From: Alcaligenes ammonioxydans
GTDB taxonomy: Bacteria > Pseudomonadota > Gammaproteobacteria > Burkholderiales > Burkholderiaceae_B
Direction of reading: 5' to 3'
DNA length: 64,000 nt
NCBI RefSeq assembly: GCF_019343455.1
Contig: NZ_CP049362.1
Coordinates: forward strand, 3,472,001-3,536,000
The stretch's first letter is position 1, and each line of letters begins with the position of its first letter. Of this stretch, positions 38,284-49,428 are shown one piece after another. The notes beneath the pieces were generated by a model that saw only the letters and a program-made list of their open reading frames with translations, was not told the origin of the DNA and did no database searches. A program made the position numbers and the translations under genes.

Positions 38284-39156
38284 ATGAATGCCTCCAACGC
38301 ATCGGCTGACAAGGGAGTCGGCGAGACAGAACGCATTGTTGCGGAAGAAAAAGCGCAGTTGGATTTCAGCCAGTCCATGAGCTACGGCGACTACCTGCAT
38401 CTGGATGAGGTGCTCGGCGCCCAGCACCCGCTCTCGCCCGCCCACGATGAAATGCTGTTCATCATTCAGCATCAGACCAGCGAGCTCTGGATGAAACTGA
38501 TGCTGCACGAACTGAACGCCGCTACCGCAGCGGTCGCTGCCGACCGCTATGCCGACAGCTTCAAGATGCTGGCACGTGTCTCGCGCATCATGGAGCAGTT
38601 GGTTAGCGCCTGGACCGTGCTCTCGACCATGACCCCGCCGGAGTACACCGCCATGCGGCCCTATCTGGCCAGCTCCAGCGGCTTTCAAAGCGCGCAGTAT
38701 CGCTGCATTGAGTTTGCCCTGGGCAACAAGAACGCCGCCATGCTCAAACCGCATGCACACCGGCCGGATCTGCTCCGCCAGGTGAATGCTGCCTATCGCG
38801 CCCCCTCGCTTTATGACGAGTCATTGCGACTATTGGCCCGTCAGGGCTTTGCTATCCCCGCCAACTACCTGGACCGCGACTGGACCCAGCCCTACCTGGC
38901 CAATGCGGAAGTGGAAGCCGCCTGGTTACAGGTTTACCGTGACCCTCATGCGCATTGGGATCTGTACCAGCTCGGTGAGAAACTGACCGACATTGAAGAC
39001 GCCTTCCGGCTTTGGCGTTTCCGTCATGTCACCACGGTTGAACGCGTTATCGGCTTCAAGCGCGGCACAGGTGGGACGGGAGGGGTCAGCTACCTGCGCA
39101 AAATGCTGGATGTCGTGTTGTTCCCCGAAATCTGGACTGTGCGGACTGCGCTGTGA
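38284..39156 (+). CDS. kynA: Tryptophan 2,3-dioxygenase KynA
   Basis: The 290-residue haem enzyme opens the indole ring of L-tryptophan to N-formylkynurenine. The family blocks are [33 protein letters not shown], and the C-terminal [13 protein letters not shown] that closes over the substrate. The frame is open to 38170, but the ATG at 38284 has a GGGA ribosome site and gives the usual short leader. The stop overlaps the GTG of kynB by four bases. Confidence 0.96.
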   Translation: MNASNASADKGVGETERIVAEEKAQLDFSQSMSYGDYLHLDEVLGAQHPLSPAHDEMLFIIQHQTSELWMKLMLHELNAATAAVAADRYADSFKMLARVSRIMEQLVSAWTVLSTMTPPEYTAMRPYLASSSGFQSAQYRCIEFALGNKNAAMLKPHAHRPDLLRQVNAAYRAPSLYDESLRLLARQGFAIPANYLDRDWTQPYLANAEVEAAWLQVYRDPHAHWDLYQLGEKLTDIEDAFRLWRFRHVTTVERVIGFKRGTGGTGGVSYLRKMLDVVLFPEIWTVRTAL

Positions 39157-40061
39157 CACAGATACCCAACCCCGTTTTTTCGCCGCAAGATCGCGAGCGT
39201 GAATACTCGCCCAGCTCTTGTATCGGTGGCAACTATGCGCCGTACATTGAGCAGTACGCCACACTGAGCAAAGCCGCTCTGGTCGGCAGTGCCCACCATG
39301 TCGAGCTCGCTTATGGCGACGCTGCTGCGCATAAGCTCGACCTCTTTCTGCCTGCGGGCACGCACTCGGAATCGCTCCCGCCCCTGCTGCTATTTATACA
39401 TGGCGGCTACTGGCAGGAGCTTTCCAAAGCATCCTCATCGTTCTCGGCCCCAGACTGCACGGCAGCTGGCATCGCCTTTGCCGCCCTTGATTACACCTTG
39501 GCACCACAAGCCTGCGTCCATGACATGGTGCTGGAATGCCGCAAGGCACTGCGCTGGCTGCATCAACATGGCAACAAACTGGGCTTTGACCCGCAACGCA
39601 TGGTCGTTTCCGGCAGTTCTGCCGGCGCGCATCTGGCAGCCATGTGCTGTCTGCGTGGGTGGGAGGATGATGCTGATTTGCCTTTGGGAACGCCGGCAGC
39701 GGCCGTGTTGGTGTCTGGCATTTACGACCTTCAACCCTTGATAGGCACCAGCATCAATGATGCACTGTCCCTGGACGCGGCAAGCGCACGGGCGGTCAGC
39801 CCCCAGTTGCTTGATCTGACAGGTTTTCCACCCACCCTCATCGGCTGGGGAGAAATCGAAACCTCGGAGTTCAAGCGCCAGAGCCAAGCGTTTGCTGACT
39901 TGCTGAAAGCACAGGGCGCCCAATATCTGCCGCCCATCGAAATGCCAGGACGCAATCACTTCGATGTCATTTTTGACCAGGCTCGTCCCGACACCCGCTT
40001 GGGCGCAGCAACACACGCGCTTTTTGCATCGCTGCCAGTCACCTCTACCGGAAGCACATGA
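39153..40061 (+). CDS. kynB: Arylformamidase (kynurenine formamidase), alpha/beta hydrolase type
   Basis: The 302-residue alpha/beta hydrolase has the oxyanion motif HGGYW (83-87) and the nucleophile elbow GSSAG (Ser156); Asp and His of the triad are expected near the C-terminus ([11 protein letters not shown] carries the His). Coupling to kynA identifies it as the enzyme hydrolysing N-formylkynurenine to kynurenine. This is a hydrolase-fold arylformamidase rather than the metal-dependent bacterial KynB fold, so the symbol is given by role. kynU does not follow. Confidence 0.85.
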   Translation: MTQIPNPVFSPQDREREYSPSSCIGGNYAPYIEQYATLSKAALVGSAHHVELAYGDAAAHKLDLFLPAGTHSESLPPLLLFIHGGYWQELSKASSSFSAPDCTAAGIAFAALDYTLAPQACVHDMVLECRKALRWLHQHGNKLGFDPQRMVVSGSSAGAHLAAMCCLRGWEDDADLPLGTPAAAVLVSGIYDLQPLIGTSINDALSLDAASARAVSPQLLDLTGFPPTLIGWGEIETSEFKRQSQAFADLLKAQGAQYLPPIEMPGRNHFDVIFDQARPDTRLGAATHALFASLPVTSTGST

Positions 40062-40265
40062 GGGAACACGGGGCAGACACGGCCGCCGCCGACGCGCTAC
40101 ATCGCCAGTTTCGCCGCACGCCCTTCACTACAACGCCAGCGTTGGGTGAAGGCTAAGGTCGGTCTGGGCATGAAGCTGAAAGCGTTGTCGTACGCGATGG
40201 CTTGCTAATGCCATGGCAGCCGGACGCGCAGCAGGCGGATCTGCCTGCCCGCGCTACGCAGCTGA

Positions 40266-41231
40266 TTACAGTGAATCAAAGGGGTCCTGCGTGCTTGGCA
40301 GGCCCGTATCGTCCCCCAGCACAAAACGCGGGATGAACTGCAGCACATATTGCCGCATGGCTTCAACCAGGCGCTGTGCATCGGGGCGCAACTCCCGCGA
40401 CCGCAAAGACACCACACCAACCATGTAGGGCACGTGAATATCAATCGGGCGCAGCACGACGTTGGGCAGAGGCAGGCCATGCGCAGTGAACGGATCAATC
40501 AGGGACACTCCCACCCCTTGGCTGGCCAGCACCAGCCCTTCCAGCGAGGACGCCACCTCAATATGACGAATATCTTCGGGAGCCTCCGGACTGGCACGCA
40601 ACAAAGCGGTCGCCAGGGTATGGCGTAAGCGATGACGATTCTGAACGGAAATCAGGGGAGTGCCCTGAATATCGCTGAGCCGGACCAGGTCTTGACTGGC
40701 CAATGCATGGTTCACCGCCATGCCCAGCAAACAGGGGCTTTGCCCTGACCAATGCAGGGTACAGCCATCAATATCCAAAGGCAGGCTGGTCACGGCCAGA
40801 TCGGCCCGCCCTTCGTCGATGGCTTGAACAACTTCCTCCGGCTTGACGGTATCAATCATCAGCTTTTGCTTGAAGGCCGGATCGTGCTGCTCCATGATGC
40901 CCAAGACCTGAGGCAACAAACCCATCGCCATGGCATGAGTGGCCACGATACGCAGGGGCCGCAGTCCCCCGCGGGCGATTTCCAGCGCACGGCTTTGCAG
41001 CACTTCCAGGTTCATCAGCACAGGCCGGGCTTCCAGATAAAACTCCCGTCCCTGTTCCGTCAGGGTGACCTGCGGGCGGGTACGGGTAAAGAGCCGGAAG
41101 CCCAACTCCTGCTCCAGCTCCTGGATCTGACGGCTGACTACAGGCTGTGAGCGATCCAACAGTCGACCGGCAGCAGTCACACTGCCTGCGGACATCACAG
41201 CTGCAAAAGCTTCTAATTGGCGAATTTCCAT
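40266..41231 (-). CDS. LysR family transcriptional regulator
   Basis: The 321-residue LTTR has an N-terminal winged helix-turn-helix (MEIRQLEAFAAVMSAGSVTAAGRLLDRSQPVVSRQI, with the first 15 or so residues typical) and a periplasmic-binding-protein-like effector domain from about residue 90. It lies convergent with kynB and upstream on the same strand of panB, with a 64-base gap to it. Its target cannot be told from position. Confidence 0.88.
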   Translation of the reverse strand: MEIRQLEAFAAVMSAGSVTAAGRLLDRSQPVVSRQIQELEQELGFRLFTRTRPQVTLTEQGREFYLEARPVLMNLEVLQSRALEIARGGLRPLRIVATHAMAMGLLPQVLGIMEQHDPAFKQKLMIDTVKPEEVVQAIDEGRADLAVTSLPLDIDGCTLHWSGQSPCLLGMAVNHALASQDLVRLSDIQGTPLISVQNRHRLRHTLATALLRASPEAPEDIRHIEVASSLEGLVLASQGVGVSLIDPFTAHGLPLPNVVLRPIDIHVPYMVGVVSLRSRELRPDAQRLVEAMRQYVLQFIPRFVLGDDTGLPSTQDPFDSL

Positions 41232-41295
41232 GTCGTTCTATGTGAATGCCGCATTTATCAACATGGAATATTCTAGTGCGGAATAGTTGGCCGGA

Positions 41296-42117
41296 CTAGC
41301 GTTTAACACCGAAACATTGATCGAGCGTAGGGAAAGTCCCATCCCGCACTTCGGCCGCGTATTGGGCAGCCGCTTGCGAGATCAAGGCCCCCACATCCGC
41401 ATACGGTTTGGCGAACTTGGGAATCTTGCCATTGGTCAGACCCAGAATGTCCTCAGTCACCAGGACTTGTCCATCGCAGGCGGGCGAGGCGCCAATGCCG
41501 ATGGTGGGAATCGCAATGCTTTCCGTAATGCGGCGACCCAAACTTTCCGCCACACCTTCCAGCACGACTCCCCAGGCTCCGGCCTGGGCGTGGGCGACCG
41601 CATCTTCCAGAACACGCTGTGCAGCGGCATCGGTCATCCCCTGCGCCTTATAGCCGCCCATGGTATTGACGTACTGAGGCATCAGGCCGACGTGCGCCAG
41701 CACCGGAACACCCCGCTCCACCAGGAAACGGGTGGTTTCCGCCATGACATGCCCACCTTCGAGCTTGACCGCCTGCGCACCGCTGGCCGCCAGCATGCGC
41801 GAGGCATTGGCAAAAGCCTGCTGGGGTGATTCCTGATAGCTGCCAAACGGCATATCCACGACAATGCAAGCATGCTGCGTCGCGCGCACCACGGCCGCTG
41901 CATGGGCAGCCATCATATCGACCGTAATGCTTAAGGTGTCAGGCATCGCATAGCCCACCATGGCGGTCGAGTCACCCACCAGAATCATGTCCAGGTGCTC
42001 GTCCAGCATCCGTGCAACGGGCGCGATGTACGCAGTCAAGGCAGCAATTTTTTGTTTGCCCTTGCAGGCGATCAAAGTGGGAACGCTAACGCGAACCTGC
42101 GTGGTATGTACGCTCAT
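41296..42117 (-). CDS. panB: 3-methyl-2-oxobutanoate hydroxymethyltransferase PanB
   Basis: The 273-residue TIM-barrel enzyme transfers a hydroxymethyl group from methylene-THF to ketoisovalerate, the first pantothenate step. It shows MILVGDSTAMVGYAMPDTLSI in part (VGDS metal-binding Asp), VKLEGG, AHVGLMPQ and the C-terminal PKFAKPYADVG. The ATG at 42117 is chosen for its GGAG eight bases upstream. panC is not adjacent. Confidence 0.95.
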   Translation of the reverse strand: MSVHTTQVRVSVPTLIACKGKQKIAALTAYIAPVARMLDEHLDMILVGDSTAMVGYAMPDTLSITVDMMAAHAAAVVRATQHACIVVDMPFGSYQESPQQAFANASRMLAASGAQAVKLEGGHVMAETTRFLVERGVPVLAHVGLMPQYVNTMGGYKAQGMTDAAAQRVLEDAVAHAQAGAWGVVLEGVAESLGRRITESIAIPTIGIGASPACDGQVLVTEDILGLTNGKIPKFAKPYADVGALISQAAAQYAAEVRDGTFPTLDQCFGVKR

Positions 42118-42432
42118 ACTTACTCCAGCTGGAATCCCATAGCGCAAACGCTTATATAGGATTGCTTATATAGGATTGTGAATGATGCAGATTGCAACAT
42201 CTTAAGAAAAAAACCAGTCGACGCCTCTATAATCGCCGCAGGACAAAAAACAATAAGCTAATTTCCTGCCTGCGTACAAGCCTCGCGTGTCCACCCCATG
42301 CGGATTCCGGTCCTTTTAAGGACTTTTACAGAGTCAGCGCTTGTACTCTAGAACCCGATTGTTCCCAATGCGCGGTGGTTTCATCAGTCGTATCCAGGCT
42401 GTTTTGCCGTGCACTCAACCGAGGAGAGACCC
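42118..42432. other. 315-base divergent intergenic region with promoter and hairpin
   Basis: A perfect TATAAT (42228-42233) faces the aldo/keto reductase gene but sits about 200 bases from it. A short GTCC-TTTTAA-GGAC hairpin followed by TTTT occurs at about 42312-42329. This leaves room for a small RNA of about 90 bases or a long leader. No coding frame is convincing. Confidence 0.4.
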
Positions 42433-43287
42433 ATGTCGACTACCCCCCCAACAATCACCTTCCATGATGATAACCGCGCCCCGCAACTGGGCCTGGGCGT
42501 CTGGCAGGTACCTGCCGAGCAAACGGCCGATGTGGTGTGCAGTGGCATCGAAGCGGGCTACCGCCTGATCGATACTGCCGCCATTTACGGCAACGAAGCC
42601 GAAGTCGGCCAAGGGATTCGCCAGTCCAAGGTGCCCCGCGAAGAGCTGTTTGTGACCACCAAGCTGTGGAATGACATGCATGGCCACGACAATACCCGTG
42701 CAGGCTTTGAGGAAAGCATGGACAAGCTGCAGCTCGATTATGTAGATCTGTACCTGATTCACTGGCCCGTGCCCAAAAACCGCCAGTACATCCAGACCTG
42801 GGAGACGCTGATCAATCTGCGCAACGAGGGCCGTGTGAAATCGATTGGGGTATGCAATTTTCTGCCGCAGCACCTGCAAACCCTGCTGGACAAGACCGGC
42901 GTTCTGCCCGTATTGAACCAGATCGAACTGCACCCCGGTTTCCAGCAGGCTGAATCGCGCCACTATCATGAAGATCATGCCATTCAGACTCAAGCCTGGA
43001 GCCCCCTGGGGCTGGGCACGCTGTGGGACAACCCGGTGCTGAACAAGATTGCCAAGCAGCATGGCCGTTCCGTGGCTCAAGTCATGCTGCGCTGGCAGAT
43101 TCAACTGGGCAATATGGTGATTACCAAGTCCAACTCCCCCGAGCGTCAGCGCGCCAATATGGACATCTTCAGCTTCGAGCTAAGCGAACAGGATATGGCC
43201 GATATCGCCAGTCTGGACCGGCCCGATGGCCGTCTTGGCCCAGACCCGGAACTGTTTCGCCTGCCCAAAAGCACCGTCCAGGACTAA
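42433..43287 (+). CDS. Aldo/keto reductase
   Basis: The 284-residue NADPH-dependent reductase has the tetrad visible as Asp in LIDTAAIYGNE (with the Tyr), Lys in VTTKLWN and His in YLIHWP. The C-terminal ITKSNSPERQRAN is the NADP-binding loop. It resembles the 2,5-diketo-gluconate reductase / methylglyoxal reductase group. The ATG at 42433 follows GAGGAG. Its stop overlaps that of the converging MFS gene by four bases. Confidence 0.92.
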   Translation: MSTTPPTITFHDDNRAPQLGLGVWQVPAEQTADVVCSGIEAGYRLIDTAAIYGNEAEVGQGIRQSKVPREELFVTTKLWNDMHGHDNTRAGFEESMDKLQLDYVDLYLIHWPVPKNRQYIQTWETLINLRNEGRVKSIGVCNFLPQHLQTLLDKTGVLPVLNQIELHPGFQQAESRHYHEDHAIQTQAWSPLGLGTLWDNPVLNKIAKQHGRSVAQVMLRWQIQLGNMVITKSNSPERQRANMDIFSFELSEQDMADIASLDRPDGRLGPDPELFRLPKSTVQD

Positions 43288-44699
43288 GCGCCAGGACGCA
43301 CACGGCGCGCCGGTCCGGACAGAAAGGCAGCTAAAAGGGGCGCCAGGGCAAACAACCACAGCAAGGCCTGTGCCGACTGACGCGCGCCCTGCATGCCGCC
43401 AGGGTCCACAAACCCGGTTGCCGTGGTAATTATCCCTGCCAAGGCCGCCCCCAATGCCATCGTGTACAACTGCAAGGTGGTAATGGCGGCCGAGGCGATA
43501 TTCTCCTGCCCCTTGGGGGCCGAATGAAAAACCCGCGTCAACAAGTGCGGCCAGGCCAGCCCAATCCCTACCCCCACGCCCAGCAAAGCCAGATACAGGG
43601 CCCAGGAATAGTCTGTCCCCTCACTCAAGCCCACCCATGGGATGAGGACTCCCAAAGCAGCCAGGGACAGGCCCGAGAGCACCGGCCCGACAATAATCAG
43701 TCTATCGCCGGTTTCCAGCCCACGGCTGGAGCTGGCAATCGACCCCAAGGTCCATCCCCCTGACATCAAGGCGGTCAGATAGCCCGCCTTCAGGGGACTC
43801 ATGTGGTGAATGATCTGCAGGAAATACGGAATGAAGATTTCGGTCGCTACGGCCACGCTGACCAGACCAATACCGGCATAGAGACTGCCCAAAGCAGTAC
43901 GAATCGAATAGGTGCCTTGGGGAAACAGACGACTGGTAGATTGACGGTCTGAGCGTGCCATCCCGTAAACCAAGGCAGCACCGCCCGCCACACCGGCCAG
44001 ATTGATCACCCAGGAGGTGGACAAGCTGCCCGCCGACATTACCAGCACCGAAGCCGTCAACAACAATACCTTGCCCAGGGTCGAGCCTGATTGTCGTGAT
44101 TCTGGAGCCCGCGCATCGCGCAGCTGTGTCCAGACCAGCACCGCCAGCAAGGCCGCACAGGGCAAGACACTCCAGAAGGCCAGACGCCACTGTCCCATCT
44201 GAGCAAAAACGCCGCCAATGGCCGGGCCCGACAGGGTAGCCACCCCCCACATGCTGGAGACCAGGGCCATGACACGCGGCCAGAGCCGCTCCTCAAACAC
44301 CAGCCGGATGGAGGAATAGCTCAGACCCAGCAGCAAGCCGCCCCCTAAACCCTGAATCGTGCGGGCAAACAGCAAAAACAGCATGGAGGGCGCTGCCGCG
44401 CACAAGGTCGTGCCAATGGCAAAAAACAACAGCGACATCAGAAAGCTGTGTCGCAGGCCCCACTTCTCCAGAACCTGCGGTGACAGGGCCGAGCCCAGAA
44501 TCGAGGCCACCACAAACAACGTGGTATTCCAGGCGTAGTACTCCAGCCCGCCAATATCCTCCACGACCGAAGGAAGAATGGTGGTGGCCACGTATACGTT
44601 AATGGCATGAACAGCCACCCCTCCGGCCAGGGCCAAGGAGCGCAAGCCATTGCGGCCCGACAGTAACTCAGACCAAGAAGCTTCCTGGGTATGTGTCAT
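43284..44699 (-). CDS. MFS transporter, drug-exporter type
   Basis: The 471-residue protein has about 14 hydrophobic segments, like the DHA2 (EmrB/QacA) exporters. ARTIQGLGGGLLLGLSYSSIR is the conserved helix-5 motif region of that branch. The ATG at 44699 is preferred over the TTG at 44714. There is no adjoining membrane-fusion protein gene; substrate unknown. Confidence 0.85.
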   Translation of the reverse strand: MTHTQEASWSELLSGRNGLRSLALAGGVAVHAINVYVATTILPSVVEDIGGLEYYAWNTTLFVVASILGSALSPQVLEKWGLRHSFLMSLLFFAIGTTLCAAAPSMLFLLFARTIQGLGGGLLLGLSYSSIRLVFEERLWPRVMALVSSMWGVATLSGPAIGGVFAQMGQWRLAFWSVLPCAALLAVLVWTQLRDARAPESRQSGSTLGKVLLLTASVLVMSAGSLSTSWVINLAGVAGGAALVYGMARSDRQSTSRLFPQGTYSIRTALGSLYAGIGLVSVAVATEIFIPYFLQIIHHMSPLKAGYLTALMSGGWTLGSIASSSRGLETGDRLIIVGPVLSGLSLAALGVLIPWVGLSEGTDYSWALYLALLGVGVGIGLAWPHLLTRVFHSAPKGQENIASAAITTLQLYTMALGAALAGIITTATGFVDPGGMQGARQSAQALLWLFALAPLLAAFLSGPARRVRPGA

Positions 44700-44715
44700 T
44701 TTTTCTTTATCCAAG

Positions 44716-44740
44716 CAAAAAAGCCGGCAGACATGCCGGC
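44716..44740 (-). terminator. Rho-independent terminator of acnA
   Basis: A perfect 7-bp stem GCCGGCA / TGCCGGC is followed on the minus strand by TTTTTTGC, about 85 bases after the aconitase stop. Confidence 0.8.
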
Positions 44741-44825
44741 CCTCTCATCCACCAGTGCGCCAGTCCCCTCAAGTCACTGGCGCACCTGCTGGCGTATCAC
44801 AACACGCTCTGGCCTGCCGCAGCGC

Positions 44826-47579
44826 TTATGCCTTTAGCAAGCCTCGCAAAACGTATTGCATGATACCCCCATGACGGTAGTAATGCGCTTCGCTGGGCGT
44901 ATCGATTCGAACCAGCGCCTCGAACTCGATATCACCGGCCCGCACAGTGACTTTTTCCGGAATGCGGTCCTGGTTCAGCGCCGTGATGCCTTCAATATCA
45001 AACACCTCATCCCCGGTCAGACCCAGCGTGGCAGCATTTTGACCAGCCAGGAACTGCAAGGGCATCACCCCCATCCCCAACAGGTTACTGCGGTGAATGC
45101 GCTCGTAGGATTCGGCAATCACCGCACGCACGCCCAAAAGCACGGTGCCCTTGGCCGCCCAGTCACGAGAAGAACCCGAGCCGTATTCCTTGCCCGCCAG
45201 AATCACCAGCGGAACACCGGCATTGAGGTAATGACGCGAGGCATCGTAAATCGTGGCTACCGGCGCGCCGTCCTGCGTAAAGTCGCGCGTATAACCGCCT
45301 TCTGTGCCAGGTGCCAGTTGATTACGCAAACGCACATTGGCAAACGTGCCGCGAATCATGACCTCATGGTTGCCGCGACGAGAGCCATAGGAGTTGAAAT
45401 CCTGGGGTTTGACACCGTGGTCCATCAGGTAAGTGGCAGCCGGCGACGTGCGGGCAATGGAACCGGCAGGGCTGATATGGTCTGTCGTCACCGAATCGCC
45501 CAGCTTGGCCAGTACGCGGGCCCCCCGTATGTCCGCCACAGGGCTGGGCTCACGCTTCAGGTCAATGAAATAAGGCGGTTTTCGCACGTAGGTGGAATCG
45601 TCCTGCCACTCGAAACGATCCCCTTTGGGCGTAGGCAGGGAGCGCCAGCGCTCATCACCGGCAAATACATCCGCGTAGCCGTCACGGTACATCTCGGAGG
45701 CAATGGCTTTGCCAATCACCTCCTGTACTTCCGCCGCGGAAGGCCAGATGTCTTTCAGATAGACGTCCTGACCATCGCTGCCCTGCCCCAACGGTTCGTG
45801 GTACAGGTCGATATCCATGGTGCCGGCCAGGGCATAAGCCACCACCAGCGGGGGCGACATCAGGTAGTTCATTTTCACTTCGGGGTGAATGCGCCCTTCG
45901 AAGTTACGATTGCCGGACAGCGTGGACACCACCGCCAGATCGTTCTGATTAATGGCCTGGCTGACTTCCGGAATCAAGGGACCGGAGTTACCGATACATG
46001 TGGTGCAACCGTAGCCAACCAGATCAAAGCCCAGCTTGTCCAGATAAGGGGTCAGACCTGCACGCTGGTAGTAATCCGTGACCACGCGCGATCCCGGAGC
46101 CAGACTGGTTTTCACCCAAGGCTTGCGGCTCAGGCCCTTTTCCACGGCCTTCTTGGCCAGCAGCCCCGCCGCCATCATGACGCTGGGGTTAGAGGTGTTG
46201 GTACATGAAGTAATCGCAGCAATAACGACCGAGCCATGATCCAGCGTGCATGGGCTGCCATCGGCCAGCGTGAACTCCACCGCCGCTTTCCGGGGTGCTG
46301 GCGGTTTATGCGAGGGCACGTCCGAGGCAGGAAAGCTCTCTTCGACGGCCTCGTCGTAGGTGGCGACATCATCGCCCAGCAAATCACGCACCGCAGTACG
46401 GAAGGCCGGTTTGGAGGACGACAGTGCGATACGGTCCTGGGGACGCTTAGGTCCGGCGATCGAGGGCACCACCGTGGACAGGTCCAGCTCCAGACGTTCG
46501 GAATAACGTGGCTCGTGCTCGGGGTCGTGCCACAGCCCCTGAGCCTGCGCATAGGCACGCACCAGCTCGATCTGCTCTTTGCTACGGCCGGTCAGCTCCA
46601 TATAACGCAGTGTTTCCTCGTCAATCGGGAACATGGAGATGGTGGAGCCGTATTCGGGGCTCATATTGCCGATGGTGGCACGATTGGCCAAAGGCACGGC
46701 ACTGACGCCTGGGCCATAGAACTCGACAAACTTGCCGACTACGCCGTGCTGGCGCAGCATGTCGGTGATGGTCAGCACCAGATCCGTGGCCGTTGTGCCT
46801 TCGGGCATTTGACCGGTCAGCTTAAAGCCCACGACACGCGGGATCAGCATGGAAATAGGCTGACCCAACATGGCCGCTTCAGCCTCAATCCCGCCTACCC
46901 CCCAGGCCACCACGCCCAAACCGTTCACCATGGGCGTGTGCGAGTCCGTACCGACACAGGTATCGGGATAGGCCAGCTGACGGCCTTGCTCGTCGCGTGT
47001 AAAGACCACACGGGCCAGATGCTCCAGGTTGACCTGATGCACAATCCCCGTACCGGGGGGAACGACCTTGAAATTGTTAAACGCGCTTTGGCCCCAGCGC
47101 AGAAACTGATAACGCTCCATATTGCGTTCGTACTCAATCTGCACGTTGCGTTCAAACGAGCTGGGCTTGCCAAAATCGTCCACGATCACCGAATGGTCAA
47201 TCACCAGCTCTACTGGCGCCAGAGGATTGATTTTTTGCGGGTCGCCGCCCAGCGCCTGCATCGCTTCGCGCATGGCAGCCAAATCCACCACGGCAGGCAC
47301 GCCCGTAAAATCCTGCAACACGACGCGAGCGGGGGTAAAAGCAATTTCGCGGTCAGGCTCGGCAGCCGGGTCCCAGGCCGCCAGGGCGCGAATGTCATCG
47401 GCCGTCACATCCCCACCATCTTCGGTGCGCAGCAAGTTTTCCAGCAGGATCTTCAAGCCATAAGGCAGACTGGCAACATCCAGACCATCTCCACGAACCG
47501 CATCCAACCGATAGTAGTCGTAGGACTGCCCGCCGACATCCAACTGGTGCAAAGCTTTAAAACTATCTACGCTTTTCAT
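44826..47579 (-). CDS. acnA: Aconitate hydratase AcnA
   Basis: The 917-residue TCA-cycle enzyme isomerises citrate and isocitrate. The 4Fe-4S ligands are Cys459 ([10 protein letters not shown]), Cys525 and Cys528 ([10 protein letters not shown]). The C-terminal swivel domain carries [15 protein letters not shown]. It belongs to the AcnA/IRP1-like branch, which can also bind mRNA when the cluster is lost. Transcribed alone, it is divergent from the diguanylate cyclase gene. Confidence 0.97.
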   Translation of the reverse strand: MKSVDSFKALHQLDVGGQSYDYYRLDAVRGDGLDVASLPYGLKILLENLLRTEDGGDVTADDIRALAAWDPAAEPDREIAFTPARVVLQDFTGVPAVVDLAAMREAMQALGGDPQKINPLAPVELVIDHSVIVDDFGKPSSFERNVQIEYERNMERYQFLRWGQSAFNNFKVVPPGTGIVHQVNLEHLARVVFTRDEQGRQLAYPDTCVGTDSHTPMVNGLGVVAWGVGGIEAEAAMLGQPISMLIPRVVGFKLTGQMPEGTTATDLVLTITDMLRQHGVVGKFVEFYGPGVSAVPLANRATIGNMSPEYGSTISMFPIDEETLRYMELTGRSKEQIELVRAYAQAQGLWHDPEHEPRYSERLELDLSTVVPSIAGPKRPQDRIALSSSKPAFRTAVRDLLGDDVATYDEAVEESFPASDVPSHKPPAPRKAAVEFTLADGSPCTLDHGSVVIAAITSCTNTSNPSVMMAAGLLAKKAVEKGLSRKPWVKTSLAPGSRVVTDYYQRAGLTPYLDKLGFDLVGYGCTTCIGNSGPLIPEVSQAINQNDLAVVSTLSGNRNFEGRIHPEVKMNYLMSPPLVVAYALAGTMDIDLYHEPLGQGSDGQDVYLKDIWPSAAEVQEVIGKAIASEMYRDGYADVFAGDERWRSLPTPKGDRFEWQDDSTYVRKPPYFIDLKREPSPVADIRGARVLAKLGDSVTTDHISPAGSIARTSPAATYLMDHGVKPQDFNSYGSRRGNHEVMIRGTFANVRLRNQLAPGTEGGYTRDFTQDGAPVATIYDASRHYLNAGVPLVILAGKEYGSGSSRDWAAKGTVLLGVRAVIAESYERIHRSNLLGMGVMPLQFLAGQNAATLGLTGDEVFDIEGITALNQDRIPEKVTVRAGDIEFEALVRIDTPSEAHYYRHGGIMQYVLRGLLKA

Positions 47580-47841
47580 ATCGGGATCTCCATGGAAAAG
47601 TGCCGGCCGATACCACCCAATTCACCCAGCCAGCAAAACACATCGGGTAATTGTCTATGGGTCTAGACCATTTCACATCTTACACGCTGGCGCCACCCCC
47701 TGCCCCGCGTGACGTCCCCCCTGTGGCCTTCCGACACACCTACACAAACCCGGAAACATTCTTTACGTATAATCATTTAGGTGCCTCCCGCCTGTCTTGT
47801 GCCCCCTTTCCTCCCTTTATTTCGAGCACTCGCCCTTCCTC

Positions 47842-49428
47842 ATGTTTTTTGTTGATCTGCGCCGGCTGATTCTCTTGCTGGCTACTGCCAGCAGTCTGCT
47901 GACCATGGGCTACACCTTGTATGGGGCCTACTCAGCGGAACGTTCCTTGCTGATCGAGCAAGCTCTGGAAAAAAACCGCGCCTACGCGCTGAAACTGGCC
48001 AGCAGTACAGATGCATTTATCGCCAACCTGTTGCAGCAACTGAGCTATAGCGCTGGCGTGCTCGAGCGATCCAGGTATATCGACGAACAATTACTGATCG
48101 ACGAAGTACAACGGCTGAAAGAACAAAACAACAGTTTTAACTCGGTGCTGATTCTCGATGCCGAGGGACGGGTCCTGGCCAATGCTCCTGAAAAGCTCAG
48201 CTTGTTGGGCACAACCTTGCGCGGCGAAGGCACTCAACTGGCCTTGAAAACGCGTAAACCCGTCGTTAGCCCGCCCTATCTGTCCGCAACGGGGCGCTTG
48301 CTGATTTTTCTGTCCCACCCTCTTTTTGACGCACAGGGCAACTACAAAGGTCTGGTGGGCGGCTCTATTTATCTGCACGAGCCCAATAGCCTCAATACCC
48401 TGCTAGGTGAACATTTTTACCGTGATGGCTCCTACATCTATGTGGTTGATCAACACAAACGCCTGATTTTCCACCGGGATGTCGCGCGTATTGGCGAAGT
48501 CATACACGGCAATCCGGCCATTGATGCCGTCAGCCAGGGCGAAAGTGACGCCTTGTCCTTGCGCAACATCAAGGGCGTGGACATGCTGGCCGGTTTCGCC
48601 CCCAGCAGCGATGTGAAATGGGGGGTGGTGGTACAAAGCCCCACAAAAGTCGTTCTGGACGAGTTGACCGTCTTGCTGGGAAAAGTATTGCGCAACTCCA
48701 TTCCCTTTTTTCTGGCCGTACAGATTCTGATCTGGATGCTGGCCATGCTGATCGCCAAACCCCTGCGTCAGCTGGCCCGGCAGGCTCCACACCTGGATTC
48801 GGCCAATGCCAGCTCCCGTATTGCCCAGGTTCACGCCTGGTACTTTGAGTCCCGCCAGATCAAGCTGGCCATGCTACTGGGTTTGAAACGTGTCAACCGC
48901 AAGATGGGCGTCATGAATGTGGAACGCAATACCGACCCCCTGACCGGTCTGAACAACCGGCGCGGCATGACGACGGTGCTGCAGCAATGGAAGGAAATGG
49001 ACACCCCCTTTTCCGTACTGACCGTGGATATTGACCACTTCAAACGGGTCAACGATACCTACGGCCACGATGTCGGCGATCTGGTATTGAGCTTTCTGGC
49101 CGACACCATGCGGGCCTGCACCCGCGACACGGATCTGATCTGCCGGGTCGGCGGTGAGGAGTTCTGTATTTTCCTGCCCGATCAGGATATCGATCAGGCG
49201 TTGCAACTGGCCGAGCGCTTGCGCATTCTGATCAGCGAGACTAGCAGTCCTGCGGGCTCGCCCATCACCATTTCAATCGGGCTGGCCCACTGGCCGATTC
49301 ACGCCCGCGACCACAGTACCGTCCTGAAACTGGCGGACGAAGCCCTGTATAAAGCCAAGCGCAATGGTCGCAACCGCGTCGAGCTGTGCGATCCTGGCGT
49401 AGACGAAACAGACAAGCAGAGCGCTTAA
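47842..49428 (+). CDS. Membrane diguanylate cyclase with dCACHE-type sensor
   Basis: The 528-residue protein has TM1 at about residues 8-27, a periplasmic double-CACHE-like sensor to about residue 270, TM2 (about 285-305) and a C-terminal GGDEF domain. The active site reads GGEEF (437-441), which is catalytically competent, and an RxxD inhibitory site (RDTD) stands five residues before it. It should make cyclic di-GMP in response to an extracellular ligand. The ATG at 47842 was chosen over the TTG at 47797; neither has a strong ribosome site. Its stop overlaps the converging rRNA methyltransferase gene by four bases. Confidence 0.9.
   Translation: MFFVDLRRLILLLATASSLLTMGYTLYGAYSAERSLLIEQALEKNRAYALKLASSTDAFIANLLQQLSYSAGVLERSRYIDEQLLIDEVQRLKEQNNSFNSVLILDAEGRVLANAPEKLSLLGTTLRGEGTQLALKTRKPVVSPPYLSATGRLLIFLSHPLFDAQGNYKGLVGGSIYLHEPNSLNTLLGEHFYRDGSYIYVVDQHKRLIFHRDVARIGEVIHGNPAIDAVSQGESDALSLRNIKGVDMLAGFAPSSDVKWGVVVQSPTKVVLDELTVLLGKVLRNSIPFFLAVQILIWMLAMLIAKPLRQLARQAPHLDSANASSRIAQVHAWYFESRQIKLAMLLGLKRVNRKMGVMNVERNTDPLTGLNNRRGMTTVLQQWKEMDTPFSVLTVDIDHFKRVNDTYGHDVGDLVLSFLADTMRACTRDTDLICRVGGEEFCIFLPDQDIDQALQLAERLRILISETSSPAGSPITISIGLAHWPIHARDHSTVLKLADEALYKAKRNGRNRVELCDPGVDETDKQSA

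Noticed and set aside
40059..40157. Short frame after kynB as a kynU remnant
   Set aside because: Its roughly 32 residues show no convincing match to kynureninase.
42192..42467. 91-residue plus-strand frame overlapping the aldo/keto reductase start
   Set aside because: It starts upstream of the promoter-like -10 and has no domain; the reductase ATG has a strong ribosome site.
44856..47666. Two plus-strand frames of about 450 and 476 residues opposite acnA
   Set aside because: Antisense frames favoured by GC-rich codon usage; aconitase on the other strand is certain.
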